NCBI RefSeq assembly: GCF_000305775.1
Contig: NC_018866.1
Coordinates: 2,623,001 to 2,687,000 of the forward strand
DNA: 64,000 nt
Direction of reading: 5' to 3'
Origin: Dehalobacter sp. DCA
GTDB taxonomy: Bacteria > Bacillota > Desulfitobacteriia > Desulfitobacteriales > Syntrophobotulaceae
The position numbers and the translations under genes were made by a program. Under the pieces are notes generated by a model. The model saw only the letters and a list, made by a program, of their open reading frames with translations, was not told the origin of the DNA and ran no database searches. Within the stretch, counting starts at the first letter, position 1; every line of letters starts with the position of its first letter. Shown one piece after another: positions 45,867-56,141 of the stretch.

Positions 45867-48251
45867 TTACAGCGGCCTGCTTTCAGGCTGCGTAAAATCC
45901 GTGTTGTAGACCGGCAGCTGCGGCAGGAATTCTTGTGATTTAGAAACCGGAAGAAGGGCTATATCCAGAACTTCCTCCATTCGTTTGACAAAACGGAATT
46001 CCAGTTCTTTCCTGATTTCTTCCGGAATTTCTTCCAGGTCCTTCAGGTTTTTTTCGGGAAGAATAATCGTTTTGATCCCCGCCCTATGTGCGGCCAGCAC
46101 CTTTTCCTTCAGCCCGCCAATCGGCAGCACATTGCCGCGTAGCGTGATCTCTCCGGTCATCGCGACATCCTGCCGGACAGCTCTGGAAGAAAGCGCCGAA
46201 GCCATTGCCGTCGCCATCGTGATGCCGGCGGACGGTCCGTCCTTCGGTACAGCTCCCTCCGGCACATGAATGTGCAAATCAAGCTGATCGTAAAAATCCT
46301 TGCTAATCCCCAAGCTTTCAGCCTGGGAACGGACAAATGTCAATCCTGCCTGCGCCGATTCTTTCATCACATCGCCGAGTTTTCCCGTCAGCGTCAGTCT
46401 TCCTTTGCCTGCCAGAGGCGTAGCTTCAATGGTCAGTACATCTCCTCCGACTTCAGTATAAGCCAGGCCGACGGCAGCGCCGATCTCCGGTTCGAAGCCC
46501 ACTGTTCGGTAAAAATAGCGGGGGGCTCCGAGCAGGGTTTCAATATCTTCCGGTGTCAGTGTCCTCGGCTTCCATTCCTTTTTCACAACACGGACCGCTA
46601 CTTTACGCAACACATTAGCAATTTCGCGTTCCAAATTCCTGACTCCGGATTCCCTGGTATAACCCCGGACAATCTTCAGGACGCAGGCGCTATCCAGCCG
46701 GACAACAATCTCTTTCAACCCGTGCACTTTCATCTGTTTCGGTACGAGGTGCCGAACCGCAATATTGACTTTTTCATCTTCGGTATAGCCGCTTAAATGA
46801 ATGACTTCCATCCTGTCCAGAAGCGGACGCGGAATATTTTCGATATAGTTGGCTGTCATGATAAACAGCACTTTGGAAAGATCAAATGGAACCTCCAGAT
46901 AGTGATCCGCATAGGAATGGTTCTGCTCCGGATCAAGCACTTCAAGCATGGCAGAAGCAGGATCCCCGCGAAAGTCTGAAGACATTTTATCAATTTCATC
47001 AAATAGGAAGACCGGATTTTTCGTTTCCACCTTGCGTATCCCCTGAATCACCCTGCCGGGTAATGCGCCGATATACGTCCGGCGGTGACCCCTGATCTCC
47101 GCCTCATCGCGAACGCCGCCCAGGGACATTCTGACGAACTTGCGGTCCAGAGACCTCGCAATGGATTTCGCGAGTGAGGTTTTACCTACTCCGGGCGGTC
47201 CGATAAAGCAAAGTATCGGGCTGCGCATATTTGGCGTGAGTTTACGGATAGAAAGATACTCCAGGATCCGCTCCTTGACTTTCTCCAGACCATAGTGGTC
47301 TTCTTCCAATATTTTTTCAGCCTTATGCATATCCCCTTTGTCCCTGCTCGCCTTATTCCAGGGAAGCGCGATGATCCAGTCAATATACGTCCGGACAACG
47401 GTTCCTTCAGCGGAAGATGCAGCCATTTTTTCGAGGCGGTCCAGTTCTTTCAAGGCCTTTTCCCTGGCCTCATCCGTCAGATTCGCCTTTTCGATCTTCT
47501 CTTTATATTCTTCAATTTCAGCCTGTTTTTCATCCTTGTCGCCCAGTTCTTTCTGGATCGCTTTAATCTGCTCCCGCAGGTAATATTCTTTCTGGGCCTT
47601 TTCCATCTGTTTTCGTACCCTGAGCCCAATGCGTCTTTCCAGCTCAAGAATCTCGATTTCACGCATGATCAGTTCGGTGAGCTTTTCCAGGCGTTCGCTT
47701 ACATCAATCGCGCCAAGAACCGCCTGTTTATCTTCTATCTTTAAATTCAGGTGGGAAGCCACCAAATCAGCCATCCGACCAGGCTCTTTTACAGCAAGCA
47801 CCGATCCAATCGCTTCAGGGGATACTTTTTTACTGAGACGCGCATATTCTTCAAACTGGTGGGTCAGACTTCTGGTCATATTCTCCAGTTCTGGGGTCAT
47901 ACGCTCATTACCGGGGAATCTTTCTACCTGCGCTTTAAAGAAAGGATCTTCCGCCAAAAATTCCTTGATCTCGGCACGGCAGATCCCCTCGACGAGAACG
48001 CGCATTGTCCCGCCGGGAAGTCTCAAAAGCTGTTTAATATCGACAATTGTGCCTACTGTATACAGATCATCAATCGTCGGGCTGTCTATTTCCATTTCCT
48101 TTTGCGATAGTAGAAGAATCTGGCGATCCAAGAGCATTGCTTCCTCAATGGCTGCCATGGATCTTTCCCTGCCAACATCAAGATGAATCACCATATAGGG
48201 AAAGACAAGGATTCCTCTAAGCGGAAGGATCGGTATCTCTCTTTCTTGCAT
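45867..48251 (-). CDS. lon: ATP-dependent protease LonA
   Basis: Soluble AAA+ protease for damaged and regulatory proteins. The 794-residue protein has the N-terminal LAN domain ([20 protein letters not shown]), a long coiled coil, the AAA+ module with [13 protein letters not shown] and [12 protein letters not shown], and the protease domain with the Ser-Lys dyad in [12 protein letters not shown] and [19 protein letters not shown] before ATG 48251. 38 bp after lonB; full length. Confidence 0.98.
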   Translation of the reverse strand: MQEREIPILPLRGILVFPYMVIHLDVGRERSMAAIEEAMLLDRQILLLSQKEMEIDSPTIDDLYTVGTIVDIKQLLRLPGGTMRVLVEGICRAEIKEFLAEDPFFKAQVERFPGNERMTPELENMTRSLTHQFEEYARLSKKVSPEAIGSVLAVKEPGRMADLVASHLNLKIEDKQAVLGAIDVSERLEKLTELIMREIEILELERRIGLRVRKQMEKAQKEYYLREQIKAIQKELGDKDEKQAEIEEYKEKIEKANLTDEAREKALKELDRLEKMAASSAEGTVVRTYIDWIIALPWNKASRDKGDMHKAEKILEEDHYGLEKVKERILEYLSIRKLTPNMRSPILCFIGPPGVGKTSLAKSIARSLDRKFVRMSLGGVRDEAEIRGHRRTYIGALPGRVIQGIRKVETKNPVFLFDEIDKMSSDFRGDPASAMLEVLDPEQNHSYADHYLEVPFDLSKVLFIMTANYIENIPRPLLDRMEVIHLSGYTEDEKVNIAVRHLVPKQMKVHGLKEIVVRLDSACVLKIVRGYTRESGVRNLEREIANVLRKVAVRVVKKEWKPRTLTPEDIETLLGAPRYFYRTVGFEPEIGAAVGLAYTEVGGDVLTIEATPLAGKGRLTLTGKLGDVMKESAQAGLTFVRSQAESLGISKDFYDQLDLHIHVPEGAVPKDGPSAGITMATAMASALSSRAVRQDVAMTGEITLRGNVLPIGGLKEKVLAAHRAGIKTIILPEKNLKDLEEIPEEIRKELEFRFVKRMEEVLDIALLPVSKSQEFLPQLPVYNTDFTQPESRPL

Positions 48252-48289
48252 AATTTATCTCCCCTCAAAAGACTTGTCAGTGCTATATT

Positions 48290-50035
48290 TTAACACGGTT
48301 TACCTTGTTCATGCAAATTGCCGGATGGAATTTTTATCCTTTTCAGCACTTTATTCAGCGATACCTCCTTTTCCGACAAATCCACTTCGACCATGTCGGT
48401 GATCGGCAGAACAGGTTGCAGTACTGCATTCAATATCTCATCGAGCGTTTCCACCGGAATGATCTGGATGTCCTTTTCCCAGTGAGCAAACCTGGCCTGC
48501 CAGTTTTCCTGCGGAATAAATACTTTTTTACACCCTGACTGGACGGCTGCCTCAATTTTGGCACTGATCCCGCCAACCGGTTTTACTCTGCCCCGGATCG
48601 ATAACTCCCCGGTCATAGCTGCGGTATTGTCTACCTTGCATTTCTTAATTGCTGAATACACTGCGGTCGCCATTGCCGTCCCTGCAGACGGACCATCCAT
48701 TGGAACTCCCCCAGGGAAATTGACATGGATATCGTAATGACGCGGTTCAATCCTATGCTCCCGGCAAAGCACCGTCAGAACATTTTCTAGTGAGGAGCGC
48801 GCCATACTTTTCCGGCGCGTTTTTTTACCCTCATAACCTGATTCTTCCTCTTCAACAATTCCGGTTACATAGAGCTCTCCCTTACGGTTCCTGACCGGGT
48901 AGGCTGTGACCTCGATTTCCAGGAGCATGCCAAGGTTCGCTCCGTAGATTGCTAGGCCGTTGACCAATCCTATCTGGGGGAAAGGCGGAATTTTTTTCTC
49001 CGGCCTTGGCGTGTATTGTCCGGTCGTAACCACCCATTCGATGTTCTCCTCATCGATACAGCAATGACCTTCATTTTGAACGACTCCGGCTGCCAGCTGC
49101 ACGATATTGACAGCTTCTCTGCCGTTCGTGGCGTATTTTTCAAGAACTTCCAATGCTCTGTCTGTGATCTCTATATCAATTTTTTCGGCAGCGTTTTTGG
49201 CGATGACTGCAATTTCCTCCGGCTGAAGCGCCCTGAAGAAAATTTCCATACAGCGTGAGCGTACTGCCGCTGGTATTTCCTCCGGTCTTCTGGTCGTCGC
49301 ACCGATCATTCTAAAATCTGCCGGCAAGCCGTTTTGGAAAATATCGTGGATGTGCTCAGGGACATTGCTGTCCTCAGAGCTGTAGTACGAGCTTTCCAGA
49401 ATAACCTTGCGGTCCTCCATCACTTTAAGCAGTTTATTAATTTGGATAGTGTGAAGTTCACCAATTTCATCAATAAAAAGAATCCCACCGTGGGCTTTGG
49501 TGACTGCACCCATCTTAGGCTGCGGTATTCCCGCCATCCCCATGGCGCCAGCTCCCTGATAAATCGGATCATGGACAGAACCAATCAACGGGTCAGCGAT
49601 CCCTCTCTCATCGAATCTGGCTGTCGTACCGTCAATTTCAATAAATTTTGCCTCACTTTTAAACGGTGAGAGCGAATTTTTCATAGCTTCTTGAAGGACA
49701 AGCCTGGCTGCGGCTGTTTTACCGACGCCCGGAGGCCCGTACAGCAGGACATGCTGGGGATTCGGCCCGCACAAAGCAGCCCGAAGTGCTTTCACGCCTT
49801 CTTTTTGTCCAATGATCTCCGCAAAGACTTCCGGTCTGGTCTTTTCCGACAGTGGGATCGTCAAAGATATTTTACGCATTCTTTGCAGCTTTTCTTTTTG
49901 TTTCACGGACTCCTTCTCCACAGCAGATCTCGTCGAGTACTGCTGCCTTAACATCGTCCAGAAATAAATCCCGACAACCAAGACAAAAGCCAGCTGAATC
50001 ATCGCCAGTAGTGACCCAAACCCTAAACCTTCCAT
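48290..50035 (-). CDS. lonB: Sporulation-type protease LonB
   Basis: LonB is a membrane-linked Lon paralogue active in the forespore in Bacillus. The 581-residue protein has an N-terminal membrane helix (about 8-28), AAA+ motifs [13 protein letters not shown] and ILFIDEIGELHTIQ, and the protease dyad in MDGPSAGTAMAT and GGISAKIEAAV. It lacks the LAN domain. AGGAGG before ATG 50035. It normally follows clpX; here the plus-strand B12 island separates them. Confidence 0.95.
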   Translation of the reverse strand: MEGLGFGSLLAMIQLAFVLVVGIYFWTMLRQQYSTRSAVEKESVKQKEKLQRMRKISLTIPLSEKTRPEVFAEIIGQKEGVKALRAALCGPNPQHVLLYGPPGVGKTAAARLVLQEAMKNSLSPFKSEAKFIEIDGTTARFDERGIADPLIGSVHDPIYQGAGAMGMAGIPQPKMGAVTKAHGGILFIDEIGELHTIQINKLLKVMEDRKVILESSYYSSEDSNVPEHIHDIFQNGLPADFRMIGATTRRPEEIPAAVRSRCMEIFFRALQPEEIAVIAKNAAEKIDIEITDRALEVLEKYATNGREAVNIVQLAAGVVQNEGHCCIDEENIEWVVTTGQYTPRPEKKIPPFPQIGLVNGLAIYGANLGMLLEIEVTAYPVRNRKGELYVTGIVEEEESGYEGKKTRRKSMARSSLENVLTVLCREHRIEPRHYDIHVNFPGGVPMDGPSAGTAMATAVYSAIKKCKVDNTAAMTGELSIRGRVKPVGGISAKIEAAVQSGCKKVFIPQENWQARFAHWEKDIQIIPVETLDEILNAVLQPVLPITDMVEVDLSEKEVSLNKVLKRIKIPSGNLHEQGKPC

Positions 50036-50235
50036 TCTTGTACCTCCTGCTCAAGACTCTCTATGTAGTATTTACCAGATCAGAAGATTCAAAACATATT
50101 GCCAAAATCGCCCGCAGAACCAGTTGCATTAATTATATTAAAGTGATATCATTATCATATCAATTAAATGTATGATCCAGCTGTTTGATCCAGTTCGATC
50201 AGACTGGATTTTTCTCCAAGAAAGGATGGTAAACT

Positions 50236-51099
50236 ATGATCGAAAAAAAAGTATGGAAAATTAACGGGTTCTTAGGCATTCTCATTTTTTTAGCCCTTTT
50301 AGCTGCTGCAACATTTAATATTGTCGCCTCAGTCCAAGAAACAGGATTCACGAATATCGTACTGGCAGTGGTTCTGCTTCTTCTGGCACTGATTGTCTCA
50401 ACCGGCATCCAGGTTATCCAGCCGAATCAAGCCAAAGTACTGACATTTTTCGGCAGCTATATTGGCAGTATCCGCGAACCCGGTATCTGGATGACGGTTC
50501 CGTTCGTTGCCGCAAAAAAGATTTCCCTAAAAGTCCGCAACTTCAACAGTGAGCGTTTGAAAGTCAATGATGTCGACGGCAATCCGATTGAAATTGCTGC
50601 GGTTGTCGTGATCAAAGTGGTGGACTCTGCTAAAGCTGTATTTGATGTGGACAATTATGAACAGTTTGTAGAAATCCAAAGTGAGACAGCATTGCGCCAT
50701 GTTGCAACTAAATATCCTTATGACAATTATGAAGAAGGTGACGTTTCCTTAAGGGGCAACACCGAGGAAGTAGCCGAAGAAATTGCGAAGGAACTTCAGG
50801 AGCGCCTTACACTTGCCGGCGTGGAAGTAATTGAAGCCCGCCTGACCCACCTGGCCTATGCCACCGAGATTGCAAGCGCTATGCTTCAGAGGCAACAGGC
50901 CAACGCAATCCTGGCTGCCCGTCAGAAAATTGTGGAAGGTGCTGTCGGAATGGCCCAGATGGCCATTCAGCAGTTGGAAAACAGCGGGACAATTGAACTT
51001 GACGACGAACGCAAGATGGCAATGATCAACAATCTACTTGTGGCAATTGTCTCCGACCGTTCAGCCCAGCCAGTACTCAATACCGGCACCCTATATTAA
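50236..51099 (+). CDS. SPFH/band-7 membrane protein
   Basis: Stomatin/flotillin-like scaffold of 287 residues. Two hydrophobic helices (about 9-32 and 38-55) precede the SPFH fold ([40 protein letters not shown]) and a coiled C-terminal part ([20 protein letters not shown]). SPFH proteins organise membrane domains or proteases; partners here are unknown. AAGGATGG upstream of ATG 50236. A TGATAT-N7-ATATCA inverted repeat at about 50143-50161 may be an operator. It is followed 23 bp later by a small Arc-like gene. Confidence 0.9.
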   Translation: MIEKKVWKINGFLGILIFLALLAAATFNIVASVQETGFTNIVLAVVLLLLALIVSTGIQVIQPNQAKVLTFFGSYIGSIREPGIWMTVPFVAAKKISLKVRNFNSERLKVNDVDGNPIEIAAVVVIKVVDSAKAVFDVDNYEQFVEIQSETALRHVATKYPYDNYEEGDVSLRGNTEEVAEEIAKELQERLTLAGVEVIEARLTHLAYATEIASAMLQRQQANAILAARQKIVEGAVGMAQMAIQQLENSGTIELDDERKMAMINNLLVAIVSDRSAQPVLNTGTLY

Positions 51100-51122
51100 A
51101 GAACGTCGGCAGGAGCAGGATA

Positions 51123-51287
51123 ATGGCAGACAAGAAGAACTTTCCGCTGCGTATCGATCCAAGGCTATTCAGCATTATTGAAGAATGGGCGTCCGACGAA
51201 TTCCGGAGCGTCAACGCTCACATTGAATATCTCCTGCGGGAAAGCGTCCGAAAAGCCGGAAGGATTCCTAAAAAAAAATCAGATTGA
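51123..51287 (+). CDS. Small Arc/ribbon-helix-helix-like protein
   Basis: A 54-residue protein, [20 protein letters not shown] onward, followed by [20 protein letters not shown] and a basic tail. The pattern, a short beta strand (FPLRID) and two helices, is that of Arc-type ribbon-helix-helix DNA-binding proteins. AGGAGCAGGA lies before ATG 51123. Placement directly behind an SPFH gene is seen in other Firmicutes. It could regulate that gene or be a partner; no toxin gene is adjacent. Confidence 0.85.
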   Translation: MADKKNFPLRIDPRLFSIIEEWASDEFRSVNAHIEYLLRESVRKAGRIPKKKSD

Positions 51288-51329
51288 CAAAAAGTGCCTT
51301 CTATGCAATATTGTTAGCGTAGGGAAATG

Positions 51330-51500
51330 AGAAATGAATGATTAATCCCAGGTGCCTCAGGATAAGGATAATAGGGAAGACCGGGAAACCGGCGCGGACC
51401 CACCACTGTATGCGGAGACGAATTCCGAATGCCACTGGATATGATCTGGGAAGGCCGGGAGGAGAATGACCCGTAAGCCAGGAGACCTGCCTAGGATTGG
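51330..51500 (+). promoter_or_regulatory. Cobalamin (B12) riboswitch
   Basis: The aptamer shows CCAGGTGCCTC, AGGGAAGACCGGGAAACCGG, CGCGGACCCACCACTGTAT, GAATGCCACTGG, TGGGAAGGCCGG, GACCCGTAAGCCAGGAGACC and TGCCT in order, the conserved B12-box and core of the cobalamin riboswitch. It precedes btuF-btuC-btuD-cbiZ with a terminator between, so plentiful cobalamin should stop transcription of the uptake genes. Confidence 0.95.
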
Positions 51501-51556
51501 GAAGATGATGTAATGGTAAGAACACTTCCTTCAATGATTAAATGACTTAGAATGGG

Positions 51557-51595
51557 AAAGTCTCTTAGAATATAAGAGACTTTTATTTTGTTTTA
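51557..51595 (+). terminator. Riboswitch-controlled terminator
   Basis: AAAGTCTCTTA pairs perfectly with TAAGAGACTTT around GAATA, followed by TATTTTGTTTTATT. It ends 30 bp before btuF and is the expected expression platform. Confidence 0.9.
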
Positions 51596-51627
51596 TTAAA
51601 ATGAATCGAAACAAAGGAGAAATGATT

Positions 51628-52545
51628 ATGAAGAAGAAACCAATTGCACTGCTGTTGATTCTGCCCCTGGTGCTTACCCTGGCCCTTGGGCTGGCCACAG
51701 GCTGTTCATCGCAAAATGAGCAAGCCTTGAAGGGAAAAACATTTACAGACACGATGGGCAGACAGATCACCCTTGACGCGTACCCCCAGAAAATTATTTC
51801 TTTAGCCCCTGCTATTACTGAAATACTTTTTGCCATTGGCCTTGATCAGGAAATTATCGGTGTAACCGATTACTGTGATTATCCCGAGCAAGCGTTGACT
51901 AAAGAAAAAATGGGCGGATTTAAGAACCCGAATCTGGAAACGATTGTCGCTGCCGAGCCCGATATGGTCTTTATTGCCGCCGGCGTGCAGGAAGATGTCA
52001 TCAAGAAGCTTGAAGAGCTGAAGGTGACGGTTGTTGTACTCGACGCCGATACGATCGATCAGGTTATCAGCAATATCGAATTGGCCGGTTCTCTGACCGG
52101 TAAGGAAGCAGAAGCCAAGAAAGTCACTGCAGATATGAGAACCAGAATGACAAATATAACCTCCAAACTCAAAGACGTCGCCAAACCGACTGTATTTGTG
52201 GAAATTTGGGACGATCCTCTGATGTCGGCCGGTTCAACCAGTTTTGTCAATAACCTTATCGAAGTTGCCGGAGGCGTCAATATTGCTGCCGGCAATACTG
52301 AAAAATTTTATAATTACAGCATGGAAAGTCTGCTCCAAGCCGATCCAAATTATTACATCATCAATACTCATGCCCATACCCCAGCTGATATTCAAAACAG
52401 GACCGGCTATGAAGTCTTAAGTGCGGTGAAAGACAACAAGGTATATGCAGTCGACGACAACCTAATCAGCCGCTCAGGCCCAAGAGTCATTGACGGTCTG
52501 GAGCAAATCGCAAAAATTATTCATCCTGAAATTTTTGGAAATTAA
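51628..52545 (+). CDS. btuF: Corrinoid-binding lipoprotein BtuF
   Basis: Substrate-binding protein of a vitamin B12-type ABC importer. The 305-residue precursor has a signal peptide ending in the lipobox LATGC, so it is anchored outside the membrane. The mature part is the two-lobed, helical-backbone type: TFTDTMGRQITLDAYPQKII, SLAPAITEILFAIGLDQEII, GGFKNPNLETIVAAEPDMVF. AAAGGAG before ATG 51628. The riboswitch and the cbiZ neighbour identify corrinoid over iron-siderophore as substrate. Confidence 0.93.
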   Translation: MKKKPIALLLILPLVLTLALGLATGCSSQNEQALKGKTFTDTMGRQITLDAYPQKIISLAPAITEILFAIGLDQEIIGVTDYCDYPEQALTKEKMGGFKNPNLETIVAAEPDMVFIAAGVQEDVIKKLEELKVTVVVLDADTIDQVISNIELAGSLTGKEAEAKKVTADMRTRMTNITSKLKDVAKPTVFVEIWDDPLMSAGSTSFVNNLIEVAGGVNIAAGNTEKFYNYSMESLLQADPNYYIINTHAHTPADIQNRTGYEVLSAVKDNKVYAVDDNLISRSGPRVIDGLEQIAKIIHPEIFGN

Positions 52546-52547
52546 CG

Positions 52548-53609
52548 GTGCTATTAATCATGGATGTTTTAAAAAACCGGAAAAGTTGGAAGTACCTGCT
52601 GATCTGCTTCACCTTGTTTTTGATTGCTGTGGGCATTTTTTGCACAACGGTTGGCTCAGCAGATATTTCGTTTAAAGAGAGCGCCGGAATTATCATGAGC
52701 AAAGTACCTTTATTGAATCACTGGTTTCATGCCGAAGACTATCCCCATGTCCATCAAACGATTATCTGGTCTCTGCGTGTTCCGAGGATCATTCTGGCAG
52801 CTTTGGTTGGCGGAGCTCTGGGCGTCATCGGAGGTACCCTGCAGGGTTTTTTTAAAAACCCGATGGCCGATCCTTACGTAATGGGTGTATCCTCCGGAGC
52901 AGGTTTGGGTGCGACGGTCGCCATCATTACCGGAGCAGGCGGTCTCCTGGGCATGATCGAAATTCCTGTTTTCAGTTTTATCGGTGCTTTTCTGACAACC
53001 TGGATCGTCTACTCCCTAGCCAAAGTCGGGAAAAAAGTCGTTGTCACGACACTGCTGCTGGCAGGGGTCGCACTCAGTGCGTTTCTGTCAGCAGTCATGT
53101 CTTTTCTGATGGTTTTGAATACGGATGATATCGATAAAATTTATCTATGGCTCATGGGCAGTTTTGCCAACAAGAGCTGGGAGCATATCCAACTTGCCGC
53201 ACCGTTTATCATTATTGGCGTGATTGTCTTATTCGCTTTAGCAAAGGAAATGAATGCGATGGTATTTGGCGACAGTACCGCCCAGCATCTTGGCATCAAT
53301 CTTGGGAAACTGCAAATCATTCTGCTGATGGCCACCTCCCTGACAACAGCGGGAGCCGTGGCATCCTGCGGCTCCATTGGTTTTGTCGGACTAATCGTTC
53401 CACATATTGTCAGGATTATGGTTGGTCCGGATCACCGGGTCCTGCTTCCACTCTCCTTTCTGGTGGGTGGGACCTTTTTGGTGATTACCGATACGATTGC
53501 CAGGACATGCCTGGGTTCACAGGAAATCCCTGTTGGTGTCATCACTGCGCTTTTTGGCGGACCCTTCTTCATCTATCTGCTGAAGAAAAAGAAAGAGAGA
53601 GTAATATAA
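52548..53609 (+). CDS. btuC: Corrinoid ABC permease BtuC
   Basis: FecCD-family permease with about ten membrane helices; the 353-residue protein forms the translocation path as a dimer. Landmarks are RVPRIILAALVGGALGVIGG, FKNPMADPYVMGVSSGAGLG, GSIGFVGLIVPHIVRIMVGP (the coupling-helix region) and the C-terminal IPVGVITALFGGPFFIYLLK. Start is GTG 52548 or ATG 52560. It begins 2 bp after btuF; btuD begins right at its stop. Confidence 0.95.
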   Translation: MLLIMDVLKNRKSWKYLLICFTLFLIAVGIFCTTVGSADISFKESAGIIMSKVPLLNHWFHAEDYPHVHQTIIWSLRVPRIILAALVGGALGVIGGTLQGFFKNPMADPYVMGVSSGAGLGATVAIITGAGGLLGMIEIPVFSFIGAFLTTWIVYSLAKVGKKVVVTTLLLAGVALSAFLSAVMSFLMVLNTDDIDKIYLWLMGSFANKSWEHIQLAAPFIIIGVIVLFALAKEMNAMVFGDSTAQHLGINLGKLQIILLMATSLTTAGAVASCGSIGFVGLIVPHIVRIMVGPDHRVLLPLSFLVGGTFLVITDTIARTCLGSQEIPVGVITALFGGPFFIYLLKKKKERVI

Positions 53610-54881
53610 GTGGATTCTTCAATCATCGCCAGCAACCTTACATTCGCCTATGGCAGTAAAAATATTCTGGAAGACTTAAGTCTGGAAATCAGCAAGGGCA
53701 GTTTTGTGTCCATCATCGGCCCCAACGGGTCCGGCAAGTCTACCCTGCTGAAAAATATTACCGCAGAAATTACTCCCCAAAAGGGAGTTGTCCTGCTCGA
53801 TGATCAGAATATTTTTAAGATTAGGAAAAAAGATCTTGCCAAAACGATTGCAGTGGTCCCCCAGGATACCGGAGGGGATTTTGCTTTTTCTGTCATGGAG
53901 ACGGTACTGATGGGCAGAATGCCCCATCAAAAGAGATTTGAGGGCGATTCTGAAAAGGATATGGAGATTGCTCAATGGGCGATGGAACTGACAAACGTTT
54001 GGCATTTGAGGGACCGTTCTGTGAACGAACTAAGCGGAGGCGAGCGGCAAAGGGTCATTGTGGCGAGAGCCTTAACTCAGGAACCCAAAGTGCTGCTGCT
54101 TGATGAACCCACCTCTCATTTAGATATCCAGCACCAATACGAATTACTGGAGCTTCTGGATCGTTTGAATAAGACCAAAGGCCTGACCGTGATTACTGTT
54201 TTGCACGATCTTAACCTTGCTGCCCAGTTCAGCCATAAAATCATTCTTCTCGATAAAGGCAGAATTGTGGCTTATGGCAGTCCTGTTGAAGTGCTGACCG
54301 CCCGGAAGATCCGGGACAGCTACCATATCGAAGTTGCGATTACTACGAATGAAATCACCGGACGCTTTAATATTATTCCGTTAAGTAAAAAGAAGGACCG
54401 AAGTGAGGCTGCCAGGGATGTACGTATCCATTTACTCTGCGGCGGCGGAAGCGGTGTCTATCTGATGGAACAGTTGGTTCAAGCCGGTTATCAGGTGAGC
54501 TGCGGCGTCCTGAATGTTGGAGATTCGGACTGGAAAAAAGCCAAAGAGCTTGGCATTGCCGTATCAGAAGAAGCTCCTTTTGCCCCCATCTCCGCCGAAG
54601 CGTTTAACATGAACGAAGACCTTCTAAACGAAGCGGACTTGATCATTGTTTTGTCTGTCCCTTTCGGGTACGGGAACATCGTCAATTTAGAACAAGTTTC
54701 AGCGGCTTTACACCTTAAAAACAAAAAAGTAATGATTGTGGAACCTGAATCGGAACAGTGGGATTACACAGGAGATTTTACCGGTGGCAAAGCTGACAGC
54801 CTTCTCACCGGCATGTTACAGCATGGTGCAGAGAAGTTCGAAAGCATCCGGGAACTATTAGGTAGGATCGGAGGAAAATGA
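53610..54881 (+). CDS. btuD: Corrinoid ABC ATPase BtuD with C-terminal extra domain
   Basis: The first 255 residues form the importer ATPase: Walker A GPNGSGKST (37-45), Q-loop Q85, signature LSGGERQR (141-148), Walker B VLLLDEP (161-167), switch His in TVLHDLN (H199). A further 150 residues (271-423) follow that the normal BtuD of about 260 lacks: HLLCGGGSGVYLMEQLVQAG and a Rossmann-like alternation, DLIIVLSVPFGYGNIVNLEQ, VMIVEPESEQWDY. GTG start at 53610 overlaps nothing but touches the btuC stop. The added part is unrecognised and may handle the corrinoid or sense a nucleotide. Confidence 0.93.
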   Translation: MDSSIIASNLTFAYGSKNILEDLSLEISKGSFVSIIGPNGSGKSTLLKNITAEITPQKGVVLLDDQNIFKIRKKDLAKTIAVVPQDTGGDFAFSVMETVLMGRMPHQKRFEGDSEKDMEIAQWAMELTNVWHLRDRSVNELSGGERQRVIVARALTQEPKVLLLDEPTSHLDIQHQYELLELLDRLNKTKGLTVITVLHDLNLAAQFSHKIILLDKGRIVAYGSPVEVLTARKIRDSYHIEVAITTNEITGRFNIIPLSKKKDRSEAARDVRIHLLCGGGSGVYLMEQLVQAGYQVSCGVLNVGDSDWKKAKELGIAVSEEAPFAPISAEAFNMNEDLLNEADLIIVLSVPFGYGNIVNLEQVSAALHLKNKKVMIVEPESEQWDYTGDFTGGKADSLLTGMLQHGAEKFESIRELLGRIGGK

Positions 54882-54882
54882 T

Positions 54883-56079
54883 TTGCTTCTGTGGACTTAC
54901 GAAACAGGTGATACCGTTGAGCGCTATAAAGACAGTATCATTATTTCTTTCAAGGACGACCGCAAGGTTCTGAGTACCGCCCATTTGAACGGCGGCTACC
55001 GTGAAAACCTGAAATTTGTTTTTAACCACGATATTAATTCCGGAATGGGCTTAACATGTGACATCACTCCAGCCGTCTATGAGGAACATATGAAGTTGAT
55101 TGCCACGGAATTGGGTCTTGATCCTGAAGCCTCCGCAGGCCTGCTAACGGCCGCTGCCATGAACAATGTGACCATTCAGACTGCAAGCTACGAAGATCTG
55201 ACCGTCACCGCAGTGGTAACCGGCGGCGTCGAAATGAACGGCGGCCGGATCGGTGATCCAGCTTTCTTCCATGAACGGCAGGGGGAAACGGTAAACATTC
55301 CGGCTGGAACGATTAATATTCTGCTGTATATCAATGCCGATCTTCCGGAAGAGACCCTGACCCGAGCACTTGTGACCTGTACAGAAGCCAAAACGGCTGC
55401 CCTGCAGGAGCTTATGGCCGGCAGCTGTTATTCCAGAGGCATCGCCACAGGATCAGGCACAGACGGGACGGTCATCATCTGCAACAGCAAGTCTGGCTCC
55501 CGGCTTTTCTATGCCGGCAAACACAGCAAATTGGGAGAACTGATTGGAATTACCGTCAAACAGGCTTTGAAAGAGGCTCTTTTCCTGCAGACCGGTCTTT
55601 GTCCGGAATACCAATTCAGTCTGTTGAACCGCCTGAAAAGATTCGGTATCAATGAAGAAACCCTCTGGCAGGAATACCAGAAGGGCATCGGTGTCCTGGA
55701 ATGTCAAGGATCTACGTCTCGAACGGGAGTTCCGAATCAAGCGGAATCGAGAAAACTAGGATCGCTGGATAAGCAAAAGTTCCTGAACAGGTTAATAAAG
55801 ATAGAACGCGAAGAGGAACTGGTGGTCCTCACTACGCTCTATGCCCATCTGATGGATCAATTGGACTGGCAGTTATTATCACCTGCCCAGGCTGCCTCCG
55901 AAGGCAAAATCATCATTGAACGTCTCAAGAGAAGTTATGATTTACCGGAGGATTTCCTGCATGATCCTTTGAATGATTTCTTAATTTTCTGCAGCTCCAT
56001 TGACGATGCCATACTGGAAATGTCCCATTGCTTTGCAGTGCTAACAGTAAGGATCATTGCTGCAGCGAAGATCGACTAG
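54883..56079 (+). CDS. cbiZ: Adenosylcobinamide amidohydrolase CbiZ with C-terminal extension
   Basis: CbiZ removes the aminopropanol side chain of adenosylcobinamide or pseudo-B12, giving adenosylcobyric acid for rebuilding with a preferred lower ligand. Residues 1-215 fit the family: LSTAHLNGGYRENLKFVFNH, AAMNNVTIQTASYEDLTVTA, VVTGGVEMNGGRIGDPA. Residues 225-398 are a helical extension (TGLCPEYQFSLLNRLKRFGI, LDWQLLSPAQAASEGKIIIE) not found in the usual 200-230 residue enzyme. TTG start at 54883 with GGAGG upstream, one base past the btuD stop. Last gene of the riboswitch operon. Confidence 0.9.
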   Translation: MLLWTYETGDTVERYKDSIIISFKDDRKVLSTAHLNGGYRENLKFVFNHDINSGMGLTCDITPAVYEEHMKLIATELGLDPEASAGLLTAAAMNNVTIQTASYEDLTVTAVVTGGVEMNGGRIGDPAFFHERQGETVNIPAGTINILLYINADLPEETLTRALVTCTEAKTAALQELMAGSCYSRGIATGSGTDGTVIICNSKSGSRLFYAGKHSKLGELIGITVKQALKEALFLQTGLCPEYQFSLLNRLKRFGINEETLWQEYQKGIGVLECQGSTSRTGVPNQAESRKLGSLDKQKFLNRLIKIEREEELVVLTTLYAHLMDQLDWQLLSPAQAASEGKIIIERLKRSYDLPEDFLHDPLNDFLIFCSSIDDAILEMSHCFAVLTVRIIAAAKID

Positions 56080-56141
56080 AACAGTATCCTCAAATTGTTG
56101 TTTTTTCATTTTGTATATTACATTACCATTATGTGAGGGTA

